From Pseudomonadota bacterium (GTDB taxonomy: Bacteria; Bdellovibrionota_B; Oligoflexia; Oligoflexales; CAIYRB01): a DNA stretch of 64,000 bases. Made by a program: the position numbers and the translations under genes. Of this stretch, positions 27,351-35,774 are shown one piece after another (the stretch's first letter is position 1; each line of letters begins with the position of its first letter). The notes beneath the pieces are model-generated. The model did not search any database and had not been told where the DNA came from. It saw only the letters and a program-made list of their open reading frames with translations. Location of the stretch: the NCBI GenBank assembly GCA_026390435.1, contig JAPLFY010000036.1, positions 174,856 to 238,855 of the forward strand. Direction: 5' to 3'.

Positions 27351-28959
27351 CGTCACTTTAGCAATCCTTTGCGGAGGACAATCTAGGCGTCTTGGTACCG
27401 ATAAAGGCCTATATGCACCACTTGGTGACGAGGCATTGGTAACTCGCGCCTTGCGTTTATTGGGCGCCCCGTTCAAAGAGATACTGATAGTCGTAAGGTC
27501 GAGCGAACAAAGAAGGATCTATCAAAAGTTCTTTCTCCAGCACGGAGCGACTGCGGGGCGTCAAATTAGGCTCGTACATGATGAATCAGAAAATCATGGT
27601 CCAGTCCTGCCGCAAGCTGCCCTCACTGGAATCAACACCGCACTTTTAGCGGCTACCCAGCCGCAAGTACTCGCGGTGCCAGTCGATCAGCTAGGTGTCC
27701 GCATACTACATTTGAACAGAATGCTTGAGGAATCCAGGCAGATGCCCCTAGCTAACTGTGTAACTTTCGCAACCGAGACCGGAGATCTAGTACCGTTCCC
27801 ATCTTTATGGCGAGCGGTATCTCAACCACAAGTGGCGGCACGACTCAATGGTGGAGCCCTCAGCGTCAAGGGAACTCTCCGCGACATGACGAGTCATGTT
27901 ATCGGGCCGCCTACCAACGACCATTTTGACCAAGAGCTCTCATGTAACGCTAATACTTTAGAGGAGATGCTGAGCTACTTCGGAACTCCACTCCTTGACA
28001 GTCGGCAACGACGCCTTCATTACTTGCGTTTTTCGCTGACTGAGGCCTGCAACATGGCCTGTACCTACTGTCTCCCCGACGGGTTTCCGGAATGGTATCG
28101 ACATAAGGCACGGCTCACACTCCCCCAAATCAAAGTGCTCCTTGAAGGCTTCCGCAGGTTAGGCTTTCGCAAAGTGCGCTTCACAGGAGGAGAGCCAACC
28201 ATTCATCCGGCCTGCCTCGAATCGGTACGGATTGCCCGCAGGCTAGGCTTTGAAAAAATCGCGATTACCACGAACGGCCTTTTAATGGGCGATCTGAAGC
28301 AGTGGCTTGAGGCAGGTTTAACTCACCTTAATGTCAGTCTGGATAGCCTCGATCCTGAAGTTTTCAAACAAATTACTCAAAGTAGCCAGCTCGCCAAAGT
28401 GACGGCTGTGATCGAGCAAGGAATGGCTCTAGGACTCTCCGTAAAAATCAATACGGTGCTCATGAAGTCGGTAAACGGCTCCGAGCAGAGCATTATGGAA
28501 CTTATTGAATGGGCCTTAAAACGGCCACTTACCCTACGCTTTATTGAGCTCATGGACACTAGACTCAATGCCCCATTCGCCAGCAGTGAGCGGGTTTTAG
28601 GTAGCACCATAGAGCCGCTTCTCAGACAAATTGGCCTGGCGCCCGCCAATAAGAGCGGAAAAACAGTTGATACAGATGGCCCCGCCGTAGATTTTACCAG
28701 CCCAGAATACCCGGGCACCATCGGACTCATCAATCCCATGTCTGGAAATTTCTGCAATAAATGCAATAGATTACGAGTAACGGCGAAAGGCCATCTCAAA
28801 CTTTGCTTATTTGGCGATAACGATACGCCCCTGGACCATAGCTCACCCGATGCTGTCGCCTTGAATGTGCGTCAGCTAATTGGTACAAAGCCGGAGCGGC
28901 ACTACTTGGACGCGGGCAACTTTGGCAATGTTGCTACCTTCCGCACCATCGGGGGGTAA
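27343..28959 (+). CDS. moaA: MobA-MoaA fusion protein
   Basis: The protein has 538 residues with two complete-looking modules. Residues 1 to about 205 resemble MobA, the molybdopterin nucleotidyltransferase: LAILCGGQSRRLGTDKGLY is the nucleotide-binding signature and LAVPVDQ keeps the metal-binding aspartate. Residues 225-538 are MoaA, the radical SAM enzyme making cyclic pyranopterin from GTP. The first FeS site is Cys236/240/243 in CNMACTYC, followed by FTGGEPTIHP. The second site is Cys471/474/488 in NFCNKCNRLRV and KLCLFGD. It ends in the conserved Gly-Gly. No frame break lies between the modules. The fusion joins an early and a late pathway step. Confidence 0.9.
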   Translation: MNDVTLAILCGGQSRRLGTDKGLYAPLGDEALVTRALRLLGAPFKEILIVVRSSEQRRIYQKFFLQHGATAGRQIRLVHDESENHGPVLPQAALTGINTALLAATQPQVLAVPVDQLGVRILHLNRMLEESRQMPLANCVTFATETGDLVPFPSLWRAVSQPQVAARLNGGALSVKGTLRDMTSHVIGPPTNDHFDQELSCNANTLEEMLSYFGTPLLDSRQRRLHYLRFSLTEACNMACTYCLPDGFPEWYRHKARLTLPQIKVLLEGFRRLGFRKVRFTGGEPTIHPACLESVRIARRLGFEKIAITTNGLLMGDLKQWLEAGLTHLNVSLDSLDPEVFKQITQSSQLAKVTAVIEQGMALGLSVKINTVLMKSVNGSEQSIMELIEWALKRPLTLRFIELMDTRLNAPFASSERVLGSTIEPLLRQIGLAPANKSGKTVDTDGPAVDFTSPEYPGTIGLINPMSGNFCNKCNRLRVTAKGHLKLCLFGDNDTPLDHSSPDAVALNVRQLIGTKPERHYLDAGNFGNVATFRTIGG

Positions 28960-28993
28960 CTGCCGCGGCGATTGGATCGCTACGGAAGCATTA

Positions 28994-29470
28994 ATGGGTG
29001 ACTTTTCGCATCTAAGCAAAAGTGGCAAGGCCAGCATGGTCGATGTCGGTGGCAAAAAAGTCACCGCACGGACTGCGACGGTACGGGGTAGCGTGCGTGT
29101 ATCTGCGACGTGCGCTGCTGCCATAACACCTCGTATTGCAGAGGAAATCGGCACTACGGCGCGCATTGCGGCAATTCAAGGCAGCAAACAAACGGCAAAT
29201 TTAATTCCCCTCTGCCATCAAGTGCCTCTTTCAAAAGTCGAAATTGATGTCCAGTTTGACGGCGACAAATCCACTTTTTCCATCCGCTCCGTGACGAGCA
29301 CCGAGGCACAAACTGGTGTCGAAATGGAGGCTCTTACAGCGGCAACGATTGCAGGCCTAACCATTTATGACATGATCAAAGCTGTGGACCCCGCAGCCTC
29401 GGTTGGGCCATTCTATCTTGAGCATAAGACCGGTGGTAGACATGGACCTTGGAGTAAACCCGATGAATGA
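28994..29470 (+). CDS. moaC: Cyclic pyranopterin monophosphate synthase MoaC
   Basis: The protein has 158 residues from ATG 28994, with an ACGGAAG site; a longer frame into moaA is not supported. MoaC converts the MoaA product into cyclic pyranopterin monophosphate. SKSGKASMVDVGGKKVTAR at the start, IQGSKQTANLIPLCHQVPLS and the catalytic region EMEALTAATIAGLTIYDMIK all match. It lies 34 bp after moaA, and its stop overlaps the mogA start in ATGAATGA. Confidence 0.95.
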   Translation: MGDFSHLSKSGKASMVDVGGKKVTARTATVRGSVRVSATCAAAITPRIAEEIGTTARIAAIQGSKQTANLIPLCHQVPLSKVEIDVQFDGDKSTFSIRSVTSTEAQTGVEMEALTAATIAGLTIYDMIKAVDPAASVGPFYLEHKTGGRHGPWSKPDE

Positions 29471-29981
29471 GCCGCTACAAGCAAAAGTGTTGGTGAGCTC
29501 AGATCGGGCCAGCGACGGCCTGTACGACGACCTTAGCGGACCCGCTGCTTATAACTGGCTGGAGAACCATGGATTCAAAGTCTTAGGTATCCAGATCATT
29601 CCGGACGACCGCGAACTACTGAGCCAGGCCATCGGATCCATCTGCCAAGATGGCGTGGCACTATTAGTGACATCAGGTGGCACAGGACTGGGCTCGCGCG
29701 ACGTTATGCCGCAAGTGCTCGACAGCATTTGTGACTACGCAATTCCTGGCTTTGGCGAATTACTGCGTCGAGAGAGCCTACGGTACTCCCTGAATGCTTA
29801 CCTGAGTCGTTGCGGCGGCTGGGTTAAACAAAGAACGCTCATACTAGCTCTACCAGGTAATCCACGGGCAGTTTGTGAACAGCTAGATATTCTTAGCGAC
29901 CTATTGCCGCATGCCCTCAAGAGCATCGGCGATGCTTGCAACGACAGGCGACCTACGCCTACGGTGGCTAATCATGATTAG
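29463..29981 (+). CDS. mogA: Molybdopterin adenylyltransferase (MogA/MoaB family)
   Basis: The protein has 172 residues. It activates molybdopterin by adenylation before metal insertion. KVLVSSDRASDGLYDDLSGP matches the MogA start, and VTSGGTGLGSRDVMPQVL is the molybdopterin-binding motif (usually GGTGxxxRDVTPE, here DVMPQ). ALPGNPRAVCEQL is the second conserved site. The Asp-Met-Pro-Gln variation does not remove the key aspartate. It overlaps moaC by 8 bp and moeA by 8 bp. MoaB is an alternative name in some lineages. Confidence 0.9.
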   Translation: MNEPLQAKVLVSSDRASDGLYDDLSGPAAYNWLENHGFKVLGIQIIPDDRELLSQAIGSICQDGVALLVTSGGTGLGSRDVMPQVLDSICDYAIPGFGELLRRESLRYSLNAYLSRCGGWVKQRTLILALPGNPRAVCEQLDILSDLLPHALKSIGDACNDRRPTPTVANHD

Positions 29982-31164
29982 CTACGCACAAGCCTTAACT
30001 GCGATTACTTCGCTCACATCCATTGATGCTACCGAGCATGTGCCGCTGTCGGCATGTTTAGGCCGAGTATTGGCGCAGGACCTTTATGCGCGCATTCCGT
30101 CACCAGCATTTACAAATAGTGCCATGGATGGTTATGCGTTTCGCTATGAAGACCTAAAATCTGGGGCACTGAAGATCGGCGCCACGCTGGTAGCAGGAGT
30201 TCATCCCCCCAACGACACCGAGTCAGTACCTGCGAAGGGCACCTGCGTGCGCATCATGACGGGTGCTGCGCTACCTGCCTGGGCAGACACTGTTGTGCCC
30301 CGCGAATCTACTAAGCTGACGGATGCGCAAGACCGGCTCTTAATCACGTCGTCCCCCAGTAAAGGGGATAACATTCGTCACCTTGGCGAAGACTTGCAGG
30401 AAGGCTCTAAGCTGCTTGCAGTGGGCACTTACCTAGACTCTGAGCGCCTCATGGTTGCCGCCGCTTTCGGCCATGATGCTTTAACAGTTTATGTACGGCC
30501 TGAGGTTGTTGTCTGTACCACTGGGGATGAGCTTATCGAACCCGGTATGAGCTTGCCCTTTGGCGGCGTATATAACTCCAACAAATACTTTCTACGTGCA
30601 GCAGTGCAGCAGTTAGGCCTATCGTCGCAGTTCGGTCATTTAGTGGATGATATCGAAAAGGCTGCGACGTCGTTGAAAGACTTGATTAAGCCTGGTAGCC
30701 CACAATTTTTAATCACCACCGGAGCAGTATCTGCTGGGGATCTAGATTATATTCCGGAACTAGCTAAGCGCCTGGACTTCAAGACGATATTCCACAAAGT
30801 ATCGATACGCCCAGGCAAGCCCGTATTTTTGGCCGTTAGGGACCAAACTATTTGGCTCGGCTTACCAGGAAACCCCCTAGCGACCTGCACTGGCTGGTAC
30901 TACTTTGCCCGGCCTATATTAACTGCTGTGGCTAGACTGCCGCAGCCGCGACGAGCTTGGCTGACGCTAGCCAATGACGTCGCTAAACCAGAGGCACTTC
31001 GCTGCTTCTTTCGCGGAACTATCAACGGAGATCAAATCTCAGTTCATAGCAAACAAGGAAGCGGTCATTATAGTGCCTCATTAACTAACAACGCATACGT
31101 GGAGTTGCCGGAAGGCTGCTCCTTAATTACAGCCAAGACAAGGGTCGAGGCTATCACAGCTTGA
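29974..31164 (+). CDS. moeA: Molybdopterin molybdenumtransferase MoeA
   Basis: The protein has 396 residues, normal for MoeA. It inserts molybdate into adenylated molybdopterin. The order of motifs is standard: AFTNSAMDGYAF, GTCVRIMTGAALPAWADTVV, VVVCTTGDELIEPG, GVYNSNKYFLRA, TTGAVSAGDLDYI and GLPGNPLATCTGWY. Domain 4 (about 325-396) closes the protein. ATG 29974 overlaps the mogA stop, and the moeA stop overlaps the start of the next gene, so translation is chained through this part of the cassette. Confidence 0.95.
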   Translation: MISYAQALTAITSLTSIDATEHVPLSACLGRVLAQDLYARIPSPAFTNSAMDGYAFRYEDLKSGALKIGATLVAGVHPPNDTESVPAKGTCVRIMTGAALPAWADTVVPRESTKLTDAQDRLLITSSPSKGDNIRHLGEDLQEGSKLLAVGTYLDSERLMVAAAFGHDALTVYVRPEVVVCTTGDELIEPGMSLPFGGVYNSNKYFLRAAVQQLGLSSQFGHLVDDIEKAATSLKDLIKPGSPQFLITTGAVSAGDLDYIPELAKRLDFKTIFHKVSIRPGKPVFLAVRDQTIWLGLPGNPLATCTGWYYFARPILTAVARLPQPRRAWLTLANDVAKPEALRCFFRGTINGDQISVHSKQGSGHYSASLTNNAYVELPEGCSLITAKTRVEAITA

Positions 31165-32273
31165 AGACAGTGGATGGAATTGCCGTGGAAGACAACCAGA
31201 CTTTAGAAACGCCTGTAGAGATCACCAAGAAGCAACGTGTTTTGGATGCACGTGGTCACGAAGTTACCGTAGATTATTTTCTGTACTCTTGCCTGGAGCA
31301 AGAGCGGCTAGAACGTGCAAAAAAAGACAGCAAAGAACACGCCATTAAATGGCCTGTGCTAGGTGCGCCAGGCACAGAGGAAGGCGCTGTTGCACCGGCG
31401 GCAGTGTCGGCAGCTGAGCTCGGCGACCTATTGTGTCAATTGTTTGCTTGGTACCGAGATAACTTCGCTGCCCTAACCAGCAAGCGAGCATTAGATCACG
31501 AACAACTCATCGAAGTGGTTCCACCATTTGTCGCACTCTGCCGTGATCTCGCCGATCTTCACAAACAGAAAACCGGTTCATACCTGCCACCTTTTCCAAC
31601 TACAGAAGGTGAGCCCGCTACCGTCTGGACAGAAATCAACGCTAGTTTGGCGAGCTGTTTCCCAACTGATCAACATTTGTTTAAACGTTATCTGCAGTGG
31701 ACTTACGCTACCGAAAAAACCGAGGAATTTGTCCCTGGTAGCCGGCCTCCGATAGGTCGCTTTGCACCCCCGCACCTTCCGCGCACTGGCCCCGGACGAG
31801 ATAGTGGGCGCAGTGGCCCTGGTCGAGATAGCGGTGGGCGTGGTGGCCGTCCCGAACGAGGACCCGTGCGGGGACGAGGACCAGACAAAGGCCCCGACCA
31901 AGACCGCGATGGACAAGGCGATAAAGAGGAAAGGCCTAGAGCACCTAGGCCACAAGCTTCTACCTCTTCTGCCGAAGGGTCCGATCGTCGCCCGCAGCAG
32001 GGGCAACGCAAACCCCAGGGTGATCAGGCACGTCGCCGTCGTGGTCCAGAGAATGAAGAGCAAACGACACGCCTAAAAGAAAAGGCCCTGGCTGAAGTGG
32101 TACAAGCCATTTCCACCATGAAAACTGACAGTAGCGTTTCTGAAGTAGCTCTGAACCCAACAAACAGTTTCTACCGCCGCATTCAGCATCAAGAGATTGT
32201 TGATGCGGGCTTTGTCTCCAACTCCGTTGGCGAGGGCTCCGAGCGCGCAGTAAAGATCAGCCGTAAAGACTAG
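31161..32273 (+). CDS. Protein with Arg/Gly-rich linker and C-terminal R3H domain
   Basis: The protein has 370 residues. Residues 1 to about 190 are an unrecognised, mostly helical region. About 195-300 is a low-complexity stretch rich in Gly, Arg, Asp and Pro, with RG repeats like those of RNA-binding proteins. The last 50 residues (NPTNSFYRRIQHQEIVDAGF, then SNSVGEGSERAVKI) match an R3H single-stranded nucleic-acid-binding domain with its Arg-x3-His core. The start is probably TTG 31161, overlapping the moeA stop by 4 bp, with no clear ribosome site; reinitiation after moeA is likely. An RNA-binding role is inferred; the link to molybdenum cofactor is only positional. Confidence 0.7.
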   Translation: MKTVDGIAVEDNQTLETPVEITKKQRVLDARGHEVTVDYFLYSCLEQERLERAKKDSKEHAIKWPVLGAPGTEEGAVAPAAVSAAELGDLLCQLFAWYRDNFAALTSKRALDHEQLIEVVPPFVALCRDLADLHKQKTGSYLPPFPTTEGEPATVWTEINASLASCFPTDQHLFKRYLQWTYATEKTEEFVPGSRPPIGRFAPPHLPRTGPGRDSGRSGPGRDSGGRGGRPERGPVRGRGPDKGPDQDRDGQGDKEERPRAPRPQASTSSAEGSDRRPQQGQRKPQGDQARRRRGPENEEQTTRLKEKALAEVVQAISTMKTDSSVSEVALNPTNSFYRRIQHQEIVDAGFVSNSVGEGSERAVKISRKD

Positions 32274-32293
32274 TCGGAAGCAAGGCTACTGAA

Positions 32294-33082
32294 ATGACCA
32301 GCATCAAGTCTCGTAAATCTGACCTATTACATGTGGTGATCACCGGTGCCAGCTCTGGCATCGGAGCCGCCTGCGCTGAAACATTCGCACGGAGTGGTCA
32401 CACATTAATACTCGGTGCCCGCAGACTAGATCGTTTAGAGACTTTGGCTTCACATTTGCGCTCTTTGGGTGCAGCAGACGTCTGGGTAGGCGAACTAGAC
32501 GTCACAAAATTAGCATCCATTGAGCAGTTCCATCGTGAGTCCCAGTCACGGTTTGGTAGGGTTGATGTCCTTATCAACAATGCAGGTCTAGCAGCAGGAC
32601 TCGATCCGGTAGCGACAGGAAGTGACGAAGACTGGGAGGCAATGATGAACACAAATGTGCTCGGACTGCTGAAGGTATCGCGAGCTTTCTTGAAGGACAT
32701 GATCGCCGCAAATCATGGCCACATTTTTAATATGGGATCGATCGCAGGCTTCCACACCTATGCAAAGGGTGCAGCTTACGCGGGGAGTAAACACGCTGTC
32801 CGTGCTATTAGCGGAGCACTTCGCCAAGAACTAACAGGGACAGCAATCAGGATCAGTGAAATCGACCCAGGCATGGTGGAAACTGAGTTTAGCCTGGTGA
32901 GATTAGGCGACCAAGCTAAAGCTGACGAAGTTTATCGCGGCATGACTCCTCTCACACCTGCAGATGTAGCAGAGTGTGTCTACTTTGCGGCCACAAGACC
33001 ACCCCACGTCAACATCGATCACATAGTCCTAATGCCGACAGACCAGTCCTCGATCAGCCTAGTGCATCGGCGCCCAACCTAA
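32294..33082 (+). CDS. Short-chain dehydrogenase/reductase (YdfG-like)
   Basis: The protein has 262 residues, a classical SDR. VVITGASSGIGAACAETFA is the TGxxxGIG cofactor motif, GARRLDRLE suggests NADP preference, LINNAGLAAG follows, and the catalytic serine and YAGSKHAVRA (Tyr-x3-Lys) are in place. The C-terminal DPGMVETEFSLVR resembles E. coli YdfG, an NADP-dependent 3-hydroxy acid or serine dehydrogenase. The substrate cannot be read from sequence. It begins 20 bp after the R3H gene and ends a long plus-strand block; palindromic sequence follows. Confidence 0.92.
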   Translation: MTSIKSRKSDLLHVVITGASSGIGAACAETFARSGHTLILGARRLDRLETLASHLRSLGAADVWVGELDVTKLASIEQFHRESQSRFGRVDVLINNAGLAAGLDPVATGSDEDWEAMMNTNVLGLLKVSRAFLKDMIAANHGHIFNMGSIAGFHTYAKGAAYAGSKHAVRAISGALRQELTGTAIRISEIDPGMVETEFSLVRLGDQAKADEVYRGMTPLTPADVAECVYFAATRPPHVNIDHIVLMPTDQSSISLVHRRPT

Positions 33083-33116
33083 CTCAATGCAAAAACACCT
33101 GCGCGACCAAATTGGT

Positions 33117-33170
33117 GCGAATGTCAAAATAGTCGCGACTATTTTGGAGCGCATGACAATATAGTCGCGA
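33117..33170. repeat. Imperfect direct repeat enclosing a 22-bp palindrome
   Basis: Two 22-bp copies (33117-33138 and 33149-33170) differ at three positions and both end ATAGTCGCGA. The sequence at 33125-33146 is a perfect 22-bp palindrome centred on GTCGCGAC. The element lies between the SDR stop and a broken HNH gene. It could be an operator cluster or a repetitive palindrome. Confidence 0.6.
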
Positions 33171-33189
33171 TGTCGAGTAATCATCGTCT

Positions 33190-33220
33190 GGCTAATTTGG
33201 AATAGGATTCCAAATTAGCC
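33190..33220. repeat. 14-bp inverted repeat with 3-base loop
   Basis: GGCTAATTTGGAAT and its exact complement are separated by AGG. No T tract follows on either strand, so it is not a classical terminator; it may still stop the SDR transcript or act as a protein-binding site. The rest of 33083-33352 shows no gene. Confidence 0.65.
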
Positions 33221-33352
33221 AAGTATTTGAAATTGTTATCATATTTATTGGTTTTGTCACCTACCAAATCCCCCTATTGCGGCCGTCCTTCCAAGAACTT
33301 CTTTGTTATCTTTGAGTTATCACCTCGGTGATGGGCTTCATGAATCCCGTCC

Positions 33353-33844
33353 CTAATTTACAAACTCCAATCTCTGCCTATACCACTCGTTCCCCAATGC
33401 TCCCGCGGCAGCAAAGTTGTTATGAAGTCTGCACTTCAGTTGCAAGTTGCTCGCGGAATGCTCACCGCCGCGACAATATAGGTCGATATGATCCAATTCG
33501 ATCATCATCTTCTCCTGGCAGCGAGATCCATCCGGATGCATGTGCGTACACTGCCCCTGATCTCGCAGCCAAACCTGATGCCGCACGGCAGCGGGTATAT
33601 ATCTACCGGCGGTATTTTGGCGCTGCCGCGCGGCAGCGCGCTCGGCCTTGCGCAAAGGATCTCGCTTGGTGAGCAGGTCGCCCACGGCTTTCATAAAGAT
33701 TTCCGCATCGGTTGGTACGGAGCCAGCAGCAGCTAACACTTCACGCGCCCTCTCGAGCAAGGCGAATTGCGACTTAGTCAGCGTGAGCTTTAACTCACAG
33801 ATCTCTTCGTAAGGATGTAATGCGATACGAGATGGACTGACCCT
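33353..33844 (-). pseudogene. 5'-truncated HNH endonuclease gene
   Basis: The frame is open from 33844, just after an in-frame TGA at 33845-33847, and encodes up to 163 residues. The C-terminal part is a clear HNH nuclease: RYIPAAVRHQVWLRDQGQCT, then ELDHIDLYCRGGEHSASNLQ and LKCRLHN. Sequence resembling the family's conserved upstream part (ICELKLTLTKSQFALLERAR) continues before any start codon; only TTG at 33760 is available and it has no ribosome site. As I recall, relatives in this lineage are about twice as long. I read this as a gene that lost its 5' half; a short active protein from TTG 33760 (135 residues) is the alternative. Confidence 0.65.
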
Positions 33845-33971
33845 TCAAATTTATACCAAGATATCGCCGCAACCCGCCGATATAACAACAGAATTTAAAA
33901 AATTTAAGTTTACCCGAAAAGCTCCGATACCTCTGAGGACGGCACGAAGAGTGACCACTTAGAGGATTGCA

Positions 33972-35774
33972 ATGCACAACCGCTTGATACCGAAGTATGC
34001 AAGATACTTTGCTGGCCGTACAAGCGCCCTACTCTCGATATCAGCTGCGCTCCTCATTGCCAGTCAATTATATTCCTGCGGTCGTAGTCCAACAAAACAG
34101 GTCGATTATAGGCGTAGTGCGCTAAAACCATTGCTCGGGCAAGATGCCACCCGTGAGACCTCGACTAGCGCAACCTCGGCCGGCAGCAACGACATTTTCA
34201 ATTCGGCACTAAGTTGCGGCAAATCTTATGCGCCGGGGCGCTCTAGCTTACATCTGCTGTCGACAGAAGAATATGACAACACTACTTCAGATCTTTTCTT
34301 CACTTCGACAAAGGCGAGTGCAATAGCAATTTTTGAATCCGCACCCAAAGGCCAGACCGGCTTCGCCTCGGACACCGGCAATTTTCCGCTGACGGCACTG
34401 ACTGTCAGTAAATACTGGGACGCAGCTACAGCCCTGGCTGATGAGCTGATAAAAAGCAAAGGGAAAGCAAATGGCGCGTATGCCGCCGTTGCACCATGTG
34501 CCGTTGATCAGGCTGCAGTCGCGCCCACTTGTTCTGCTGCGGTGATTAGATCACTCGGCCTTAGAGCCTGGCGGCGTCCTCTGACCGACAGTGGCGCGAC
34601 TAGCGAGGTGGCTAGATTACAGGCGATGGTAAATGCGGCAGGTAGCTTTGACGAAGGACTTAGAGCTTTGGTACAAGCCTTGCTGATCAGTCCGAACTTT
34701 CTCTTCTTAGGTATCACCTCAGATGATTCAGCAACAGCTGGCGCCATCTTCCCACTCAGTCAGCATCAACTCGCTAGCCGACTTTCCTACTACCTATGGG
34801 GCACCACGCCAGATACTGAGCTACTGGAATTAGCCGGAAACGGCGCCCTCGCCAGTGAAGCGACCCTATCGGCGCAGGTTGAGCGCCTACTCCGTAGCCC
34901 TCGCGCCAATCACATAAGCAAGGCAATCCTCAATGACTGGGTCGGCGCTGATACGCTCGTCGACATGGTCACTCCTTCGTTAAACAGTGCCCTTAAAGCC
35001 GCGATGATTCGGGAAACCGAGTTACTCATCCAAGACATTGTTCAGGGCGACAAAAGCTTAATTAATTTAACTGCCGCTAAGTACAGCTACATGAACAAGG
35101 CGCTTGCTGATCACTACGGTCTACCATTCGGTGGTGCAAACCCAGCACAGTATGCTGCGGTCGACCTATCGCAGACGCCGAGACATGGCGTCCTGTCGCA
35201 GGCTTCCTTTCTCTTAGCCACAGCCGGATCAACCACCGAAACCAGGCCAGTAAAGCGCGGTCAAGCACTGGCGAATAATTGGACCTGTTCCGATGTGCCG
35301 CCACCGCCACCCGGAGTGCCGCCTCTAGACTCGACTAAATTGCCGGCCAATGCCACGCCGCGCCAAACGCTAGAAGTTCATACGAATAATCCGGCCTGCG
35401 CCGGATGCCACAAAGTTCTCGATCCTTTGGGGCTTGGCTTTGAGTCTTTTGATTCCTTTGGCAAGTGGCGCACGACATATGAAGCTCTGGCGCAAGCACC
35501 GATCGACTCGTCTGGAGAATTTTCTGACGGCTTTAAGTTTAAAAATACGGAAGAGATGCTCTCCTACCTGGCGACTAGTTCGACAGTAAAGACCTGTATG
35601 ACGCGAAAGATGTTAGAATTAGCCGTATCTAGGCGCGCCCGAACTACGGCCGATCAATGTGTCAGTAAAGAGATTGGGCAAGCCGCACTTAGTGACACCT
35701 CGAAATTTTCAGATCTCATAAAGATGATCGTCCTTAGTCGTCAGTTCGGCATGCAAAGCGGAGCCACTCCATGA
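33972..35774 (+). CDS. DUF1592/DUF1588 family secreted c-type cytochrome-like protein
   Basis: The protein has 600 residues. A hydrophobic N-terminal segment ends ASQLYSCGRS and may be a lipoprotein signal. The planctomycete-type domain series follows in order: DUF1587-like (LSTEEYDNTTSDLFF), DUF1595 (GLRAWRRPLTD to LLISPNFLFLG), DUF1592 (LASRLSYYLWGTTPDTELL), DUF1588 (TRPVKRGQALANNWTC, PPPPPGVPP) with a single heme site CAGCH at 476-480 and a distal KVLDPLGLGFESFD. The last part, DUF1585, begins after FKNTEEML. Function in these families is unproven; an extracytoplasmic redox role is inferred. It overlaps the DUF1552 gene by 4 bp, the usual partner. Confidence 0.9.
   Translation: MHNRLIPKYARYFAGRTSALLSISAALLIASQLYSCGRSPTKQVDYRRSALKPLLGQDATRETSTSATSAGSNDIFNSALSCGKSYAPGRSSLHLLSTEEYDNTTSDLFFTSTKASAIAIFESAPKGQTGFASDTGNFPLTALTVSKYWDAATALADELIKSKGKANGAYAAVAPCAVDQAAVAPTCSAAVIRSLGLRAWRRPLTDSGATSEVARLQAMVNAAGSFDEGLRALVQALLISPNFLFLGITSDDSATAGAIFPLSQHQLASRLSYYLWGTTPDTELLELAGNGALASEATLSAQVERLLRSPRANHISKAILNDWVGADTLVDMVTPSLNSALKAAMIRETELLIQDIVQGDKSLINLTAAKYSYMNKALADHYGLPFGGANPAQYAAVDLSQTPRHGVLSQASFLLATAGSTTETRPVKRGQALANNWTCSDVPPPPPGVPPLDSTKLPANATPRQTLEVHTNNPACAGCHKVLDPLGLGFESFDSFGKWRTTYEALAQAPIDSSGEFSDGFKFKNTEEMLSYLATSSTVKTCMTRKMLELAVSRRARTTADQCVSKEIGQAALSDTSKFSDLIKMIVLSRQFGMQSGATP

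Noticed and set aside
31578..32063. Long minus-strand frames opposite the Arg/Gly-rich linker
   Set aside because: They are a by-product of low-complexity GC-rich sequence and contain no domain; the plus-strand R3H gene explains the region.
33621..33638. 18-bp palindrome shared with 63924-63941 as a mobile-element end
   Set aside because: Only two copies were seen, one inside coding sequence, with no shared flanks; could be coincidence.
33353..33760. Intact 135-residue HNH nuclease from TTG 33760
   Set aside because: Family-like sequence continues upstream of the TTG until an in-frame stop, so a truncated gene is the better reading.
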